A DNA stretch of 64,000 bases. Source: Thalassotalea algicola. GTDB taxonomy: Bacteria; Pseudomonadota; Gammaproteobacteria; Enterobacterales; Alteromonadaceae. Shown piece by piece: positions 28,934-37,405 of the stretch. Below the pieces are notes generated by a model. The model made no database searches. It saw only the letters and a list, made by a program, of their open reading frames with translations, and was not told where the DNA came from. The first letter of the stretch is position 1. Every line of letters starts with the position of its first letter. The stretch is taken from contig NZ_JABBXH010000004.1 of the NCBI RefSeq assembly GCF_012932965.1, positions 248,001 through 312,000 on the forward strand, written 5' to 3'. Made by a program: the position numbers and the translations under genes.

Positions 28934-28961
28934 TTGACAGTAATTCAAAGAAACCTATAAT
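28934..28961 (+). promoter_or_regulatory. Consensus promoter for the tRNA-Val cluster
   Basis: A perfect -35 TTGACA (28934-28939) and perfect -10 TATAAT (28956-28961) stand 16 bases apart. The first tRNA begins 16 bases after the -10 element. This is a typical strong stable-RNA promoter. Confidence 0.85.
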
Positions 28962-28977
28962 ACGCCACCACAGAGAC

Positions 28978-29053
28978 GGACGATTAGCTCAGTTGGGAGA
29001 GCACCGCCCTTACAAGGCGGGGGTCACTGGTTCAAGCCCAGTATCGTCCACCA
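28978..29053 (+). tRNA. tRNA-Val (UAC), copy 1
   Basis: 76 bases, CCA encoded. All stems pair: acceptor GGACGAT/ATCGTCC, anticodon stem CCGCC/GGCGG, T stem ACTGG/CCAGT. The anticodon loop CTTACAA holds TAC, which reads valine GUA. The sequence is close to E. coli tRNA-Val(UAC). Confidence 0.97.
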
Positions 29054-29092
29054 CTTCTGTTTAGAAGTGTATTTTTCTGTCAGGTATAATTC

Positions 29093-29168
29093 GGACGATT
29101 AGCTCAGTTGGGAGAGCACCGCCCTTACAAGGCGGGGGTCACTGGTTCAAGCCCAGTATCGTCCACCA
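29093..29168 (+). tRNA. tRNA-Val (UAC), copy 2
   Basis: Identical to copy 1 over its 76 bases. The spacer before it is 39 bases and differs from the others; it contains a TATAAT of its own at 29085-29090. Confidence 0.97.
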
Positions 29169-29204
29169 CTTTCTTTAAGTTATATCTGTTGTTTTCGTTG
29201 ATGC

Positions 29205-29280
29205 GGACGATTAGCTCAGTTGGGAGAGCACCGCCCTTACAAGGCGGGGGTCACTGGTTCAAGCCCAGTATCGTCCACCA
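29205..29280 (+). tRNA. tRNA-Val (UAC), copy 3
   Basis: Identical to copy 1 over its 76 bases, with CCA encoded. The spacer before it is 36 bases. Confidence 0.97.
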
Positions 29281-29309
29281 CGTCATCTACTTAAACATAC
29301 ATTCAAATT

Positions 29310-29385
29310 GGACGATTAGCTCAGTTGGGAGAGCACCGCCCTTACAAGGCGGGGGTCACTGGTTCAAGCCCAGTATCGTCCACCA
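29310..29385 (+). tRNA. tRNA-Val (UAC), copy 4
   Basis: Identical to copy 1. The 29-base spacer before it (ending ACATACATTCAAATT) recurs almost unchanged in front of the three decayed copies that follow, so all four units were duplicated together. Confidence 0.97.
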
Positions 29386-29414
29386 CTTCATCTACTTAAA
29401 CAAGCATTCAAATT

Positions 29415-29498
29415 GAACGATTAGTTAAGTTAGGAAAGCATCTTCTACTTTTTACACCCCACGCCAAGTCACTGGTTCAGGTACAATATCAATCACCA
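29415..29498 (+). pseudogene. Decayed tRNA-Val copy A
   Basis: The first bases and the T-loop region copy tRNA-Val, but the stretch from the end of the D stem to the variable loop is replaced by an unrelated string beginning ATCTTCTACT. The unit is 84 bases rather than 76. The T stem cannot close (ACTGG against ACAAT) and the acceptor has two mismatches. It also has two D-arm changes not seen in the other decayed copies. CCA is kept. Confidence 0.8.
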
Positions 29499-29527
29499 CT
29501 TCATCTACTTAAACAAGCATTCAAATT

Positions 29528-29611
29528 GAACGATTAGCTCAGTTGGGAAAGCATCTTCTACTCTTTACACCCCACGCCAAGTCACTGGTTCAGGCACAAT
29601 ATCAATCACCA
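29528..29611 (+). pseudogene. Decayed tRNA-Val copy B
   Basis: 84 bases. It has the same replaced core and the same altered 3' half as copy A (CAATATCAATCACCA), with an intact D arm except for one base. Confidence 0.8.
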
Positions 29612-29640
29612 CGTCATCTACTTAAACATACATTCAAATT

Positions 29641-29724
29641 GGACGATTAGCTCAGTTGGGAGAGCATCTTCTACTCTTTACACCCCACGCCAAGTCACTG
29701 GTTCAGGCACAATATCAATCACCA
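29641..29724 (+). pseudogene. Decayed tRNA-Val copy C
   Basis: 84 bases. The 5' 24 bases equal those of the functional tRNAs, but the core and 3' half share the lesions of copies A and B. It is thus a mosaic of functional 5' end and decayed 3' end. Confidence 0.8.
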
Positions 29725-29810
29725 CTTATTTCAAATATTTATTTCTAGTTAAGTAAGGACAAACTAAAGGATTTTTAACTTATAGCGCTAATCTTTAGTT
29801 TTCAGCAGTC

Positions 29811-31640
29811 TTAACGATTAAATGGTATGACTGGCAATACATCACATGGAGTCGTCATTCTGTGCTCGTCACTAGTAAACGGATTGGTTCCATGCCAAAC
29901 ATAAGATGGGAAAAATGCGCATAACCCCTCTTGTGGACAAACAGAAACGGCAATTTTCTCTCTATCCTCGCCTAAGTTCATACCTGTCTCGCCAAACGTA
30001 ACCCAGCCAGCTTTATTAGGGTCATCGGCTCGAATTTCCTTAGGCACTTCGATATAAGTTGGCCCAGAGAACCAACCGTCAGGATGAACATGGTTTACAT
30101 GGAATCCTTCACTCTTTAATCGAACGGACCAACTCCCTGAGAACCTAAAGTTTTGTGCTTTACGACTAAGAAATGGATGAGTTGGATCGTCAGGTAGACT
30201 TGCTAAGTATTCCCTAATACGCTTTTCAAGTACTTGCCTATAGGCAACAATTTCTTTAACAGGTTGATACAGCAGCCTACCCGGTGTTTGAGTGCCGTGA
30301 CGAACGCTTTGATCAAGCGGTGTTTTTACCGTGTTATGCATAGAAATTAATGCATTCTTTAAGTCATGAATAAAATGTTCAAAGTTGTCATAACCGATAG
30401 GTGTTTCTAGTTTCTTCGCTTGCACAAACAAATCATAATTATTAAGCCAAGACTCTCTTTCATCCCCTGTAAACCGCCAACATAGTCCTTTAAATGCCCA
30501 CATTTCCTGTTCATACGGATTAATTTGCTGAACGACATCCAAATGTGTCATTGCCTCTTGATATTGGTACGTTCGTATTAGAAAGTTCGCCGCATCAATA
30601 CGAAAGCGTTCACTATCTGGTGACTTTATTACGGCATTACTCAAATGCTCGACAGCTAGTTCAGGGTTTCCTGTTTGGCCAAGCAATAGCCCCAGTGCAT
30701 GTGATATTTGGGGTATTGCCCCTAAATCTGACAATGCTTGTGAAAGCACAGATAAAGATTCTTCTGTTCTATTCGCCAGTTTTAACTGATTAGCGAGTGC
30801 TACTCTCAATTCTGGGCTATCTGGTTTTTCCAAAATAGCTTTATGAAATGATTGGGTGAATTCATCGGTTCTCCCATGTTCCCAATACATTTTATTCAAC
30901 GTTTCATGCGCTTCGACATAACCAGGATCAAGCGCAATGGTTTGATGAAGACAAGTATCTGTATCTTCATAGTGCCCAGCGTCATACGAGGCACAAGCCA
31001 TATTGAAATGTAATTCAGGTACGTCTTTAGCAACTAGCAATGCTTGTTTATAACAATTTTTTGCTTCTTCTGGCCGCTGTAATACTCGTAACAATGTGCC
31101 TTTATTGTTTAACGTGACGACTCTATTTGGATCAATGGCTAAAGCCTTATCGTAAGCGGCTAATGAATCGTTAAATAGCGCTAACTCTTTATATGCGCTG
31201 CCAAGCGCAGACCAAGCTGCGGCACTACTGGGTAGCAATTGACTTGCTTTTTGTAACGCAATAGCAGCTTTTTCATTTTCCTTAAGTCCGCTATAAGTCA
31301 AACCTAAATTTAAATAGGCAAGACCAAAGTCATTCTTTGTTTCTATGGCTTTGAGGTAATATTCAACGGCATTCAAAGGCTGTGACATTTTCCCCATTAA
31401 ATTGCCCAATGTATTTAGTACATCAGCTTTATTGGGATGCTTATTCAAACACTTTTGCATTAGTGTTTTTGCATCACTTAAACGCCCTTGCCTTTGTCGT
31501 AATGCACCATACAAAAATAACGTATTAGGTTCATCTGGAATAACATTAAGCACAGTATTAAAATTTTGTTCTGCTAACGACAAATTTCCTTGATTTAACG
31601 CTTGCAACCCGAGGTTTAAGGCTTGTTGAATATTTACCAT
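29811..31640 (-). CDS. TPR-repeat protein with C-terminal 2OG-Fe(II) oxygenase domain
   Basis: A 609-residue cytosolic protein. Residues 1 to about 390 are ten or so tetratricopeptide repeats (for example YLKAIETKNDFGLAYLNLGL). Residues 460-609 form a 2-oxoglutarate/iron oxygenase-like domain: the iron ligands appear as H-x-D in HVHPDGWFSG and a later His in SYVWHGTNPF, with an Arg in DEHRMTTPCD to bind 2-oxoglutarate. The class is that of small putative hydroxylases (family TIGR02466-like). Substrate unknown; the TPR part may present a protein substrate. Confidence 0.82.
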   Translation of the reverse strand: MVNIQQALNLGLQALNQGNLSLAEQNFNTVLNVIPDEPNTLFLYGALRQRQGRLSDAKTLMQKCLNKHPNKADVLNTLGNLMGKMSQPLNAVEYYLKAIETKNDFGLAYLNLGLTYSGLKENEKAAIALQKASQLLPSSAAAWSALGSAYKELALFNDSLAAYDKALAIDPNRVVTLNNKGTLLRVLQRPEEAKNCYKQALLVAKDVPELHFNMACASYDAGHYEDTDTCLHQTIALDPGYVEAHETLNKMYWEHGRTDEFTQSFHKAILEKPDSPELRVALANQLKLANRTEESLSVLSQALSDLGAIPQISHALGLLLGQTGNPELAVEHLSNAVIKSPDSERFRIDAANFLIRTYQYQEAMTHLDVVQQINPYEQEMWAFKGLCWRFTGDERESWLNNYDLFVQAKKLETPIGYDNFEHFIHDLKNALISMHNTVKTPLDQSVRHGTQTPGRLLYQPVKEIVAYRQVLEKRIREYLASLPDDPTHPFLSRKAQNFRFSGSWSVRLKSEGFHVNHVHPDGWFSGPTYIEVPKEIRADDPNKAGWVTFGETGMNLGEDREKIAVSVCPQEGLCAFFPSYVWHGTNPFTSDEHRMTTPCDVLPVIPFNR

Positions 31641-31782
31641 AACTAAAAATTTGCTATTGTTGATATGAATACAAACACAAAAATATCAATTATTGAAAAG
31701 CTAGCTATTGATATAGATTAACTCTTTATCGTAAAAGCTATAGATGGTGAGTTAGGTTAATTAAACAAAAAAATACGCATAA

Positions 31783-31812
31783 AAAAAGCGAGCCTAGTGC
31801 TCGCTTTCTTCG
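31783..31812 (-). terminator. Intrinsic terminator after the DUF3718 gene
   Basis: A hairpin AAAGCGAGC/GCTCGCTTT is followed on the minus strand by seven T. It ends the riboswitch-controlled transcript. Confidence 0.85.
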
Positions 31813-31830
31813 AATTTGGTTTACAGCTAA

Positions 31831-32178
31831 TTAGCCATTAACGCGCTTGTTTGCTACCGCAACTAATTCTGTTGAAGTAAGTGATGCAATAGTTGATTCA
31901 ACTTTAGATTTAGGTAATTTGTTAATCATCAAAGAACCAGTTTTAACTGCATTTTTAGAAGAAGCAAATTCTAATAAGTTTTGGCCATTACATTGCACGC
32001 CATCGAAAACTTTACGAATTTTTAAATTGTTGCTTTTAAGGAAAGAACGTAAACGCTTTTTGTCGTCTGCAGAAACATACTCACATAAGCTTGCTGCTAA
32101 GTTAGAAGCGTTAGCTGTAGGAGCTACTGAGAAAGTTGAAATTAAAGCGACTGCAGGAACAAGAAGATATTTTTTCAT
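31831..32178 (-). CDS. DUF3718 family periplasmic protein
   Basis: A 115-residue exported protein: the signal peptide ends TANA. The mature part has two cysteines (SLCEYVS and GVQCNGQNLLEFA), likely to form a disulfide. The pattern LCEYVSADDKKRLRSFLK...VFDGVQCNGQNLL fits DUF3718, a family of unknown function in Alteromonadales. Its long leader carries a c-di-GMP-I riboswitch, so expression follows c-di-GMP, which hints at a role in surface life or biofilm. Confidence 0.82.
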   Translation of the reverse strand: MKKYLLVPAVALISTFSVAPTANASNLAASLCEYVSADDKKRLRSFLKSNNLKIRKVFDGVQCNGQNLLEFASSKNAVKTGSLMINKLPKSKVESTIASLTSTELVAVANKRVNG

Positions 32179-32252
32179 ATTAGTTAAAACCCTTATAAAC
32201 CATTCAAATTAAAATACGTTAATTGTGAAACGCGCATAAGGTTCCTGCTGCA

Positions 32253-32350
32253 TTAGGTAGCCCCGCTATCGTAGTTTATATTAAGTTATAAACCCTTAGA
32301 CCGGTTGCTTTGCGTAATACCTTTTCAGGTACCTTGCCGTTTCTTGCGGG
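32253..32350 (-). ncRNA. Class I cyclic di-GMP riboswitch (GEMM-I)
   Basis: Read on the minus strand, the leader has the class I c-di-GMP aptamer signatures in order: GGCAAGGTACCTGAAAAGG, then ACGCAAAGC, CCGGTCTAAGG and TAGCGGGGCTACC. These match the Vibrio Vc2 aptamer (ACGCAAAGC, CCGGCCTAA, GTAGCGGGGTTACC). It begins a few bases after a -10 element (TATAAT, plus-strand 32355-32360) and ends about 75 bases before the DUF3718 start codon. No terminator hairpin is visible between, so control is likely to be at translation. Confidence 0.88.
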
Positions 32351-32354
32351 GCGC

Positions 32355-32382
32355 ATTATACATTTTACATATTGATACACAA
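32355..32382 (-). promoter_or_regulatory. Promoter of the riboswitch-DUF3718 transcript
   Basis: On the minus strand, TTGTGT is followed after 16 bases by a perfect TATAAT. Transcription would start at the first bases of the riboswitch. Confidence 0.6.
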
Positions 32383-32535
32383 GCATATTTTTTGGTAACT
32401 ATGTTACGTTTATGTAAACACTGTATTCACATTAGCGTTCAAATATTACTCAACCCGTTATTTTTATTGGGCATGCAGTTATTTTCATTTCATGATAAAA
32501 TTTTTTAAATTATTTTTGTTTTTTATGCTTATTTA

Positions 32536-32907
32536 ATGACTGACGTATATTTAGTTGAAATAGACCAACAACCAATAGAGCTATATAAACTGCTCAAAAT
32601 TGCTGATTTAGTCTCTGGTGGTGGGGAAGCTAAGATTGTCATTAGTGAGGGTTATGTTTTATTAAATAACGAAGTAGAGTTTCAAAAACGTAAAAAAGTA
32701 TATGATGGCGATTATATTCAATTTGGTGACAATATAATTGAAGTTAAATTTGTCGAAAAAGATTATACCGAACAACCACCAGTAAAAAGTGCGCCCTCGC
32801 CTAGCAAGAAAAAATCAACTCAAAATAAGAAGAAAAATAAACCTAAACCTCAAACGGCTAAAGATACCAACAAGGATAAAGGCAAGCGACGCGCTATTTC
32901 ATTTTAA
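32536..32907 (+). CDS. S4-domain RNA-binding protein (YbcJ-like)
   Basis: A 123-residue cytosolic protein. Residues 5-70 are an S4 RNA-binding fold (LYKLLKIADLVSGGGEAKIVI...GYVLLNNEVEFQKRKKVYDGD), as in E. coli YbcJ. The C-terminal 50 residues are a Lys-, Pro- and Ser-rich tail, a likely extra RNA contact. It ends four bases before the convergent GNAT gene. Confidence 0.85.
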   Translation: MTDVYLVEIDQQPIELYKLLKIADLVSGGGEAKIVISEGYVLLNNEVEFQKRKKVYDGDYIQFGDNIIEVKFVEKDYTEQPPVKSAPSPSKKKSTQNKKKNKPKPQTAKDTNKDKGKRRAISF

Positions 32908-32910
32908 TTA

Positions 32911-33393
32911 TTAAAGCTTTTTCTCCCAAAATTCTGCTTTCCCTGCTTCAGGGTCAAGTTCGTACCCAGAAAAACCAAATTTTTTGTAAGCATTTAGTGC
33001 AACCAAATTACCAGTAAGGACTTCTAATGTTATTTTTGCACAACCCTTTTCAATGGCCGTTTCTTCAACCTTAGCTAACAACTTTTGACTCAAACCTTTG
33101 CCTCGAAAATCTCTACTCACAGCCATATCATGAATATTAATGATGGGCTTACAGGCAAATGTAGAGAAGCTTTCTATACAGTTTGCCAGTGCAGCGGGTT
33201 TTCCATCTACATAAGCAATAAAACTAAATACAAAACTTCTCGCTTTTAATGCATCAGGTAAATTTTTCTTTATTTCATTTGATAATGGTTCGCCACCACC
33301 CATGGGATCTTTTGCATAAGAATCAAGTAGCACAATTAAATCTTGTACTTGTTGTTCGTCATGATAATCGACCTCAATAATTTCAACCGACAT
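32911..33393 (-). CDS. GNAT family N-acetyltransferase
   Basis: A 160-residue acetyltransferase of the GNAT fold. The acetyl-CoA loop motif A is VSRDFRGKGLSQKLLAKVEE (R/Q-x-x-G-x-G/A). The downstream strand and helix KITLEVLTGNLVALNAYKKFGF are typical of small-molecule or protein acetylases. The substrate is not evident. Confidence 0.88.
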   Translation of the reverse strand: MSVEIIEVDYHDEQQVQDLIVLLDSYAKDPMGGGEPLSNEIKKNLPDALKARSFVFSFIAYVDGKPAALANCIESFSTFACKPIINIHDMAVSRDFRGKGLSQKLLAKVEETAIEKGCAKITLEVLTGNLVALNAYKKFGFSGYELDPEAGKAEFWEKKL

Positions 33394-33443
33394 TAGCTAT
33401 TTCCTATTTTCGCAAATTCATTTGTGACAACTATACTTAAACC

Positions 33444-34427
33444 ATGAGCGAAAATAACCACTTATGTCAATATACTGATAGATCGGGATGCCAGTGTAAC
33501 GAAGTAGATGCTGGCAATGGCCTATGTTATTGGCATGACAAGACAATTGATAAAACAGGGAGTGATGTCAAAACGAAGCTAGAGGCCTATGCAAAATCAG
33601 GAGGCTTACTACGAGGGATCTGCTTAAAACGAGCCGATCTTGCCAATATTGATTTAGTCAACCACCACCAAAAACAAGGCTATGATTTTTCATTCGCTGA
33701 CTTATACAAAGCTAATTTAAATGGCGCGCATTTATTTAATATCAACTTAAGTCACGCTAGCGTTATGAAAGCCGACCTAAGGTTTGCCAGTTTAAACTGC
33801 GCGACATTAAAACATACCAATTTGCTGGGCGCCCGATGGGCAGACAGCAAAATAGAAAACATAAAAATTGGCAGAAAGCTAAAGCAAGAACTTGAAGGGT
33901 TTAAAGCACAGAAAAATAAACAACGAGAGCAGGCAATAGATTACTTTGAGCAAGCAGAAGAAATATACCGAGATCTACGTAAACATGCTGAACACGAAGG
34001 TATATTTACGCTTGCAGGTGCTTTTATTCAAAAAGAGTTAACCATGCGCCGAATGCAGTTACCTAAATACAGTGCAAAACGAATCACCTCTAAAATTGTC
34101 GATTTATTTTGTGGTTATGGTGAAGCGCCGCTTCGAATTGTTGGTATATCTATTTGCATGATAATTTGTTGCGCTGTTCTGTATTCATTTACCGGGCTTA
34201 ATTATCAAGGCCAAGTGCAAGTTATTAGTAGCGATGCCAGCTTCAAAGACAACATAAGTTTATTTTTTTCATGTTTATATTATTCCGTCGTCACCTTTAC
34301 CACTTTAGGTTACGGCGACTTTACACCGATAGGTATTTCAAGGGCAATTGCGGCATTTGAGGCGTTTACCGGCAGTTTTACCATAGCGTTATTCGTGGTA
34401 GTGTTCGTTAAAAAAATGACACGATAA
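33444..34427 (+). CDS. Pentapeptide-repeat protein fused to a potassium-channel pore
   Basis: A 327-residue fusion. The first 30 residues have a cysteine/histidine cluster (CQYTDRSGCQCNEVDAGNGL and CYWHD) that could bind zinc. Residues 50-145 are pentapeptide repeats (ADLANIDL, ADLYKANLNGAHLFNINL). Then come a coiled-coil-like charged part (150-225) and a two-helix Ion_trans_2 channel with the selectivity filter TTLGYGDF. The ligand of the pentapeptide domain is unknown. It is followed six bases later by a kelch gene on the same strand. Confidence 0.85.
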   Translation: MSENNHLCQYTDRSGCQCNEVDAGNGLCYWHDKTIDKTGSDVKTKLEAYAKSGGLLRGICLKRADLANIDLVNHHQKQGYDFSFADLYKANLNGAHLFNINLSHASVMKADLRFASLNCATLKHTNLLGARWADSKIENIKIGRKLKQELEGFKAQKNKQREQAIDYFEQAEEIYRDLRKHAEHEGIFTLAGAFIQKELTMRRMQLPKYSAKRITSKIVDLFCGYGEAPLRIVGISICMIICCAVLYSFTGLNYQGQVQVISSDASFKDNISLFFSCLYYSVVTFTTLGYGDFTPIGISRAIAAFEAFTGSFTIALFVVVFVKKMTR

Positions 34428-34433
34428 TAAAAC

Positions 34434-35498
34434 ATGAAACCCTATTTATTAGTGGCAATGGCTGCTTCATTTACTTGCTTAGCCAATCCCCCTATTTCAC
34501 TGCCCTCGCTACCAGAGCCAATAACTAACAATGCAATTACCATAGTCAATAGTGAAAATCGCAACTACTTGTTAAGTTTTAACGGCTTACTTAAAGGTAA
34601 AGACCATAAAAGCGTATCAAATAAAGCCTTTATGCTTAGAGTTGGTGACAAGAGTTGGCAAGGCATTAATAATGTGCCAATTCACCAACCAATTAATGGT
34701 TTAACTGGTCGATTAGCATCGGTTGCGACCTCAATTAAAGATAACGCCTATATTTTTGGTGGTTACACCGTCGCCAAAGATCACAGTGAAGTGTCTGTAC
34801 CAGATGTATATTCTTTCAATGTAAAGACCCAAAAATATACATTACTCGCTCCAATGCCAGTGCCGGTTGACGATAGCATTGCACTGACTTATCAAGATCG
34901 TTTCATCTATTTGGTTAGTGGCTGGCATAACGATGGCAATGTTAATTTAGTCCAAATCTACGACACAAAAACTAATACTTGGCAACAAGCGAGCCCATTT
35001 CCAGGTAAACCAGTATTTGGGCAGGCAGGTGCGATTGTTAACAACAAAATGCTTATTTGTGATGGCGTACGAGTTGATGTCCACCTAGATAAGCGACGAA
35101 GCTATGCAGCTGAACCTGCGTGTTACTTGGGTAGTATTAGCTTAAAGCAGCCAAATAAAATCAATTGGCATAAAGTAGCGCACCCAACAGGTGTCGCCAG
35201 ATACCGCATGGCCGCCACCGGTGTATATAGCGCTAATTCAGCATATTTCATCGGCGGCAGTGACAATCCCTATAATTACAGCGGCATTGGCTATAATGGC
35301 GCTCCAAGTGAGCCAGATAGCAAAATATGGAAGTTCGATTTTAACTCAAATAAATGGCAACTTTTAACAAGCGCTACAGCGACTATGGATCATCGCTCTT
35401 TAATTGAATTGAATAATACGTTATACACCGTAGGGGGCATGTTAAAAGCGCAAGAAGTGACGGACAAAGTCATAGCTCAAACAACGATTACCCCCTAG
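34434..35498 (+). CDS. Kelch-repeat periplasmic protein (NanM-like mutarotase fold)
   Basis: A 354-residue exported protein with a signal peptide (ends TCLA). It has kelch repeats seen as IFGGYTVAKD, LVSGWHNDGN and FIGGSDNPYN, each followed by a W-containing strand; this is a six-bladed beta-propeller, like N-acetylneuraminate epimerase NanM. No sialic-acid genes lie nearby, so mutarotase activity is only one option. It follows the channel gene by six bases and probably shares its transcript. Confidence 0.75.
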   Translation: MKPYLLVAMAASFTCLANPPISLPSLPEPITNNAITIVNSENRNYLLSFNGLLKGKDHKSVSNKAFMLRVGDKSWQGINNVPIHQPINGLTGRLASVATSIKDNAYIFGGYTVAKDHSEVSVPDVYSFNVKTQKYTLLAPMPVPVDDSIALTYQDRFIYLVSGWHNDGNVNLVQIYDTKTNTWQQASPFPGKPVFGQAGAIVNNKMLICDGVRVDVHLDKRRSYAAEPACYLGSISLKQPNKINWHKVAHPTGVARYRMAATGVYSANSAYFIGGSDNPYNYSGIGYNGAPSEPDSKIWKFDFNSNKWQLLTSATATMDHRSLIELNNTLYTVGGMLKAQEVTDKVIAQTTITP

Positions 35499-35515
35499 TT
35501 GTGAACTCTTTCTTT

Positions 35516-35554
35516 ATAAATGCCGATAAATCACCTTATTGGCATTTTTTTTCC
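35516..35554 (+). terminator. Intrinsic terminator after the kelch gene
   Basis: A hairpin AAATGCC/GGCATTT with extra paired ATAA/TTAT in the stem is followed by a run of eight T. Confidence 0.8.
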
Positions 35555-35614
35555 CTTGTCGCCCTGCTAGAATAACGCCAATTTTTTTCACTCACGCTTT
35601 TCGGATAATTTTCA

Positions 35615-37324
35615 ATGCGTACCAGTCAATATTTAGTTTCTACCTTAAAAGAAACCCCAGCTAGTGCTGAGGTTATTAGCCACCAATTAATGTTAAGAGC
35701 AGGTTTAGTGCGTAACGTAGCGTCTGGTCTATATACTTGGCTACCGACAGGGTTAAAGGTATTACGCAAAGTAGAACAAATTGTTCGAGAAGAAATGGAG
35801 CGTGCTGGTGCAATTGAAACCTTAATGCCAATGGTTCAGCCTGCTGATTTATGGGAAGAGTCTGGTCGTTGGGAAGATTATGGCCCAGAACTATTACGTT
35901 TAAGCGATCGTCATAACCGTCCGTTTGTACTTGGACCAACGCATGAAGAAGTGATCACTAAGTTAGTTAGCAATGAAATCGCTAGCTATAAGCAGTTACC
36001 ACTAAATTTATTCCAGATTCAAACAAAATTCCGAGACGAAATTCGCCCTCGTTTTGGCGTAATGCGTGGCCGTGAATTCTTAATGAAAGACGCCTACTCA
36101 TTCCACACAAGTGATGAATGCCTAAAAGAAACATACCAAGTTATGTTCGACGCATATTGTCGTATATTCGAACGCTTAGGCTTAGAGTTCCGCCCTGTTA
36201 TCGCAGACAACGGCTCTATCGGTGGCGAAGGTTCGCATGAATTCCATGTCCTTGCCGACAGTGGTGAAGATGATATTGCTTTTAGTGACGGCAGTGAATT
36301 TGCAGCAAATGTTGAAAAAGCTGAAGCATTAGCACCTCAAGGTGAACGACCAGCAGCCAATGCAGCACTAACCAAGGTTGAAACTCCTAATGCAAAAACT
36401 ATTGCCGCCGTTGCAGAGCTTTTAAAAGTACCAGCAACCTCAACCGTTAAAACGTTATTAGTTTTAGGTAATGCCGAAGAAGGTGAACAAGCGCCAGTTA
36501 TTGCGTTAGTGCTTCGTGGTGATCATGAGTTAAACGAAGTTAAGGCAGAAAACTTACCGCAAATTGCAGCACCGTTAACCTTTGCAACAGACGAACAAAT
36601 TTTAGCTGCTGTAGGCTGTAATGCTGGCTCTATTGGCCCAGTAAATATGACTATCCCAGTAATTGCTGATCGCAGCGCTGCTCATTTAGCTGATTTTGTT
36701 TGTGGTGCAAACGAAGACGGTTACCATTTTATTGGTGCCAACTGGGATCGCGATGCACAAAACTACACAGTAGAAGATATTCGAAACGTTGTTGAAGGCG
36801 ACCCTAGTCCTTGTGGTAAAGGTAACATAGTAATTAAACGTGGTATCGAAGTGGGTCACATTTTCCAACTAGGTCGCAAGTATGCTGATGCAATGAACTG
36901 CGGTGTATTGATGGAAAGTGGTAAGCACGAAACGCTCACTATGGGTTGCTACGGTATTGGTGTATCACGAATTGTTGCAGCGGCTATTGAGCAAAATCAC
37001 GACAAGTACGGGATTAAATGGCCAAAAGCGATTGCACCGTTCCAAGCAGCAATTGTACCCATGAATATGCACAAGTCAGCCCGTGTAAAAGAAACTGCTG
37101 ATATGATGTATAGCCAATTACAACAAGCCGGCATTGAAGTGTTATTTGACGACCGTAAAGAGCGCCCTGGTGTTATGTTTGCAGATCACGAGTTAATGGG
37201 TACACCTTTATTGCTAATCATTGGCGAACGTAACTTGGACAATAAAGAAATTGAAGTTAAAAACCGTATTACCGGTGAAAAATCAATGTTAGCCATTGAT
37301 GATGTGATGAGTCTATTTAGCTAA
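35615..37324 (+). CDS. proS: Prolyl-tRNA synthetase, bacterial long form
   Basis: A 569-residue class II synthetase. The order is the class II core ([54 protein letters not shown]), the cis-editing INS domain at about 230-390, the third motif ([14 protein letters not shown]) and the anticodon-binding domain. It loads proline and clears mischarged alanine. An upstream promoter-like element is not clear enough to mark. Confidence 0.97.
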   Translation: MRTSQYLVSTLKETPASAEVISHQLMLRAGLVRNVASGLYTWLPTGLKVLRKVEQIVREEMERAGAIETLMPMVQPADLWEESGRWEDYGPELLRLSDRHNRPFVLGPTHEEVITKLVSNEIASYKQLPLNLFQIQTKFRDEIRPRFGVMRGREFLMKDAYSFHTSDECLKETYQVMFDAYCRIFERLGLEFRPVIADNGSIGGEGSHEFHVLADSGEDDIAFSDGSEFAANVEKAEALAPQGERPAANAALTKVETPNAKTIAAVAELLKVPATSTVKTLLVLGNAEEGEQAPVIALVLRGDHELNEVKAENLPQIAAPLTFATDEQILAAVGCNAGSIGPVNMTIPVIADRSAAHLADFVCGANEDGYHFIGANWDRDAQNYTVEDIRNVVEGDPSPCGKGNIVIKRGIEVGHIFQLGRKYADAMNCGVLMESGKHETLTMGCYGIGVSRIVAAAIEQNHDKYGIKWPKAIAPFQAAIVPMNMHKSARVKETADMMYSQLQQAGIEVLFDDRKERPGVMFADHELMGTPLLLIIGERNLDNKEIEVKNRITGEKSMLAIDDVMSLFS

Positions 37325-37341
37325 TCAAGTGACTTTATCTA

Positions 37342-37376
37342 TTAAAAAGCCAGCGTAAATATCGCTGGCTTTTTAC
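37342..37376. terminator. Bidirectional terminator after proS
   Basis: A hairpin AAAAGCCAGCG/CGCTGGCTTTT has A-rich and T-rich flanks. It serves proS and the converging hypothetical gene. Confidence 0.85.
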
Positions 37377-37405
37377 TTTCTATCATGGCTATTGCTTGGC
37401 AAGTA

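Larger units (their letters stand above)
29387..29724 (+). repeat. Tandem ~113-bp repeats of decayed tRNA plus spacer
   Basis: Three units, each a 29-base spacer (CATCTACTTAAACAAGCATT and variants) plus an 84-base decayed tRNA. The unit period is 113 bases. The region continues the functional tRNA array in the same direction. Confidence 0.8.
32179..32535. other. Intergenic region, 357 bases
   Basis: It holds the riboswitch and promoter of the DUF3718 gene (minus strand). The right part (32383-32535) is AT-rich and must also hold the promoter of the S4-domain gene. I see no further gene. Confidence 0.7.

Noticed and set aside
29108-29416. An apparent 102-residue ORF with repeated peptide units
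   Set aside because: It runs through tRNA-Val copies 2 to 4; the repeats are tRNA sequence, not a coding region.
28978-29724. A repeat array that might be taken for CRISPR
   Set aside because: The repeats are 76-84 bases, fold as or derive from tRNA, and the spacers are short and alike.
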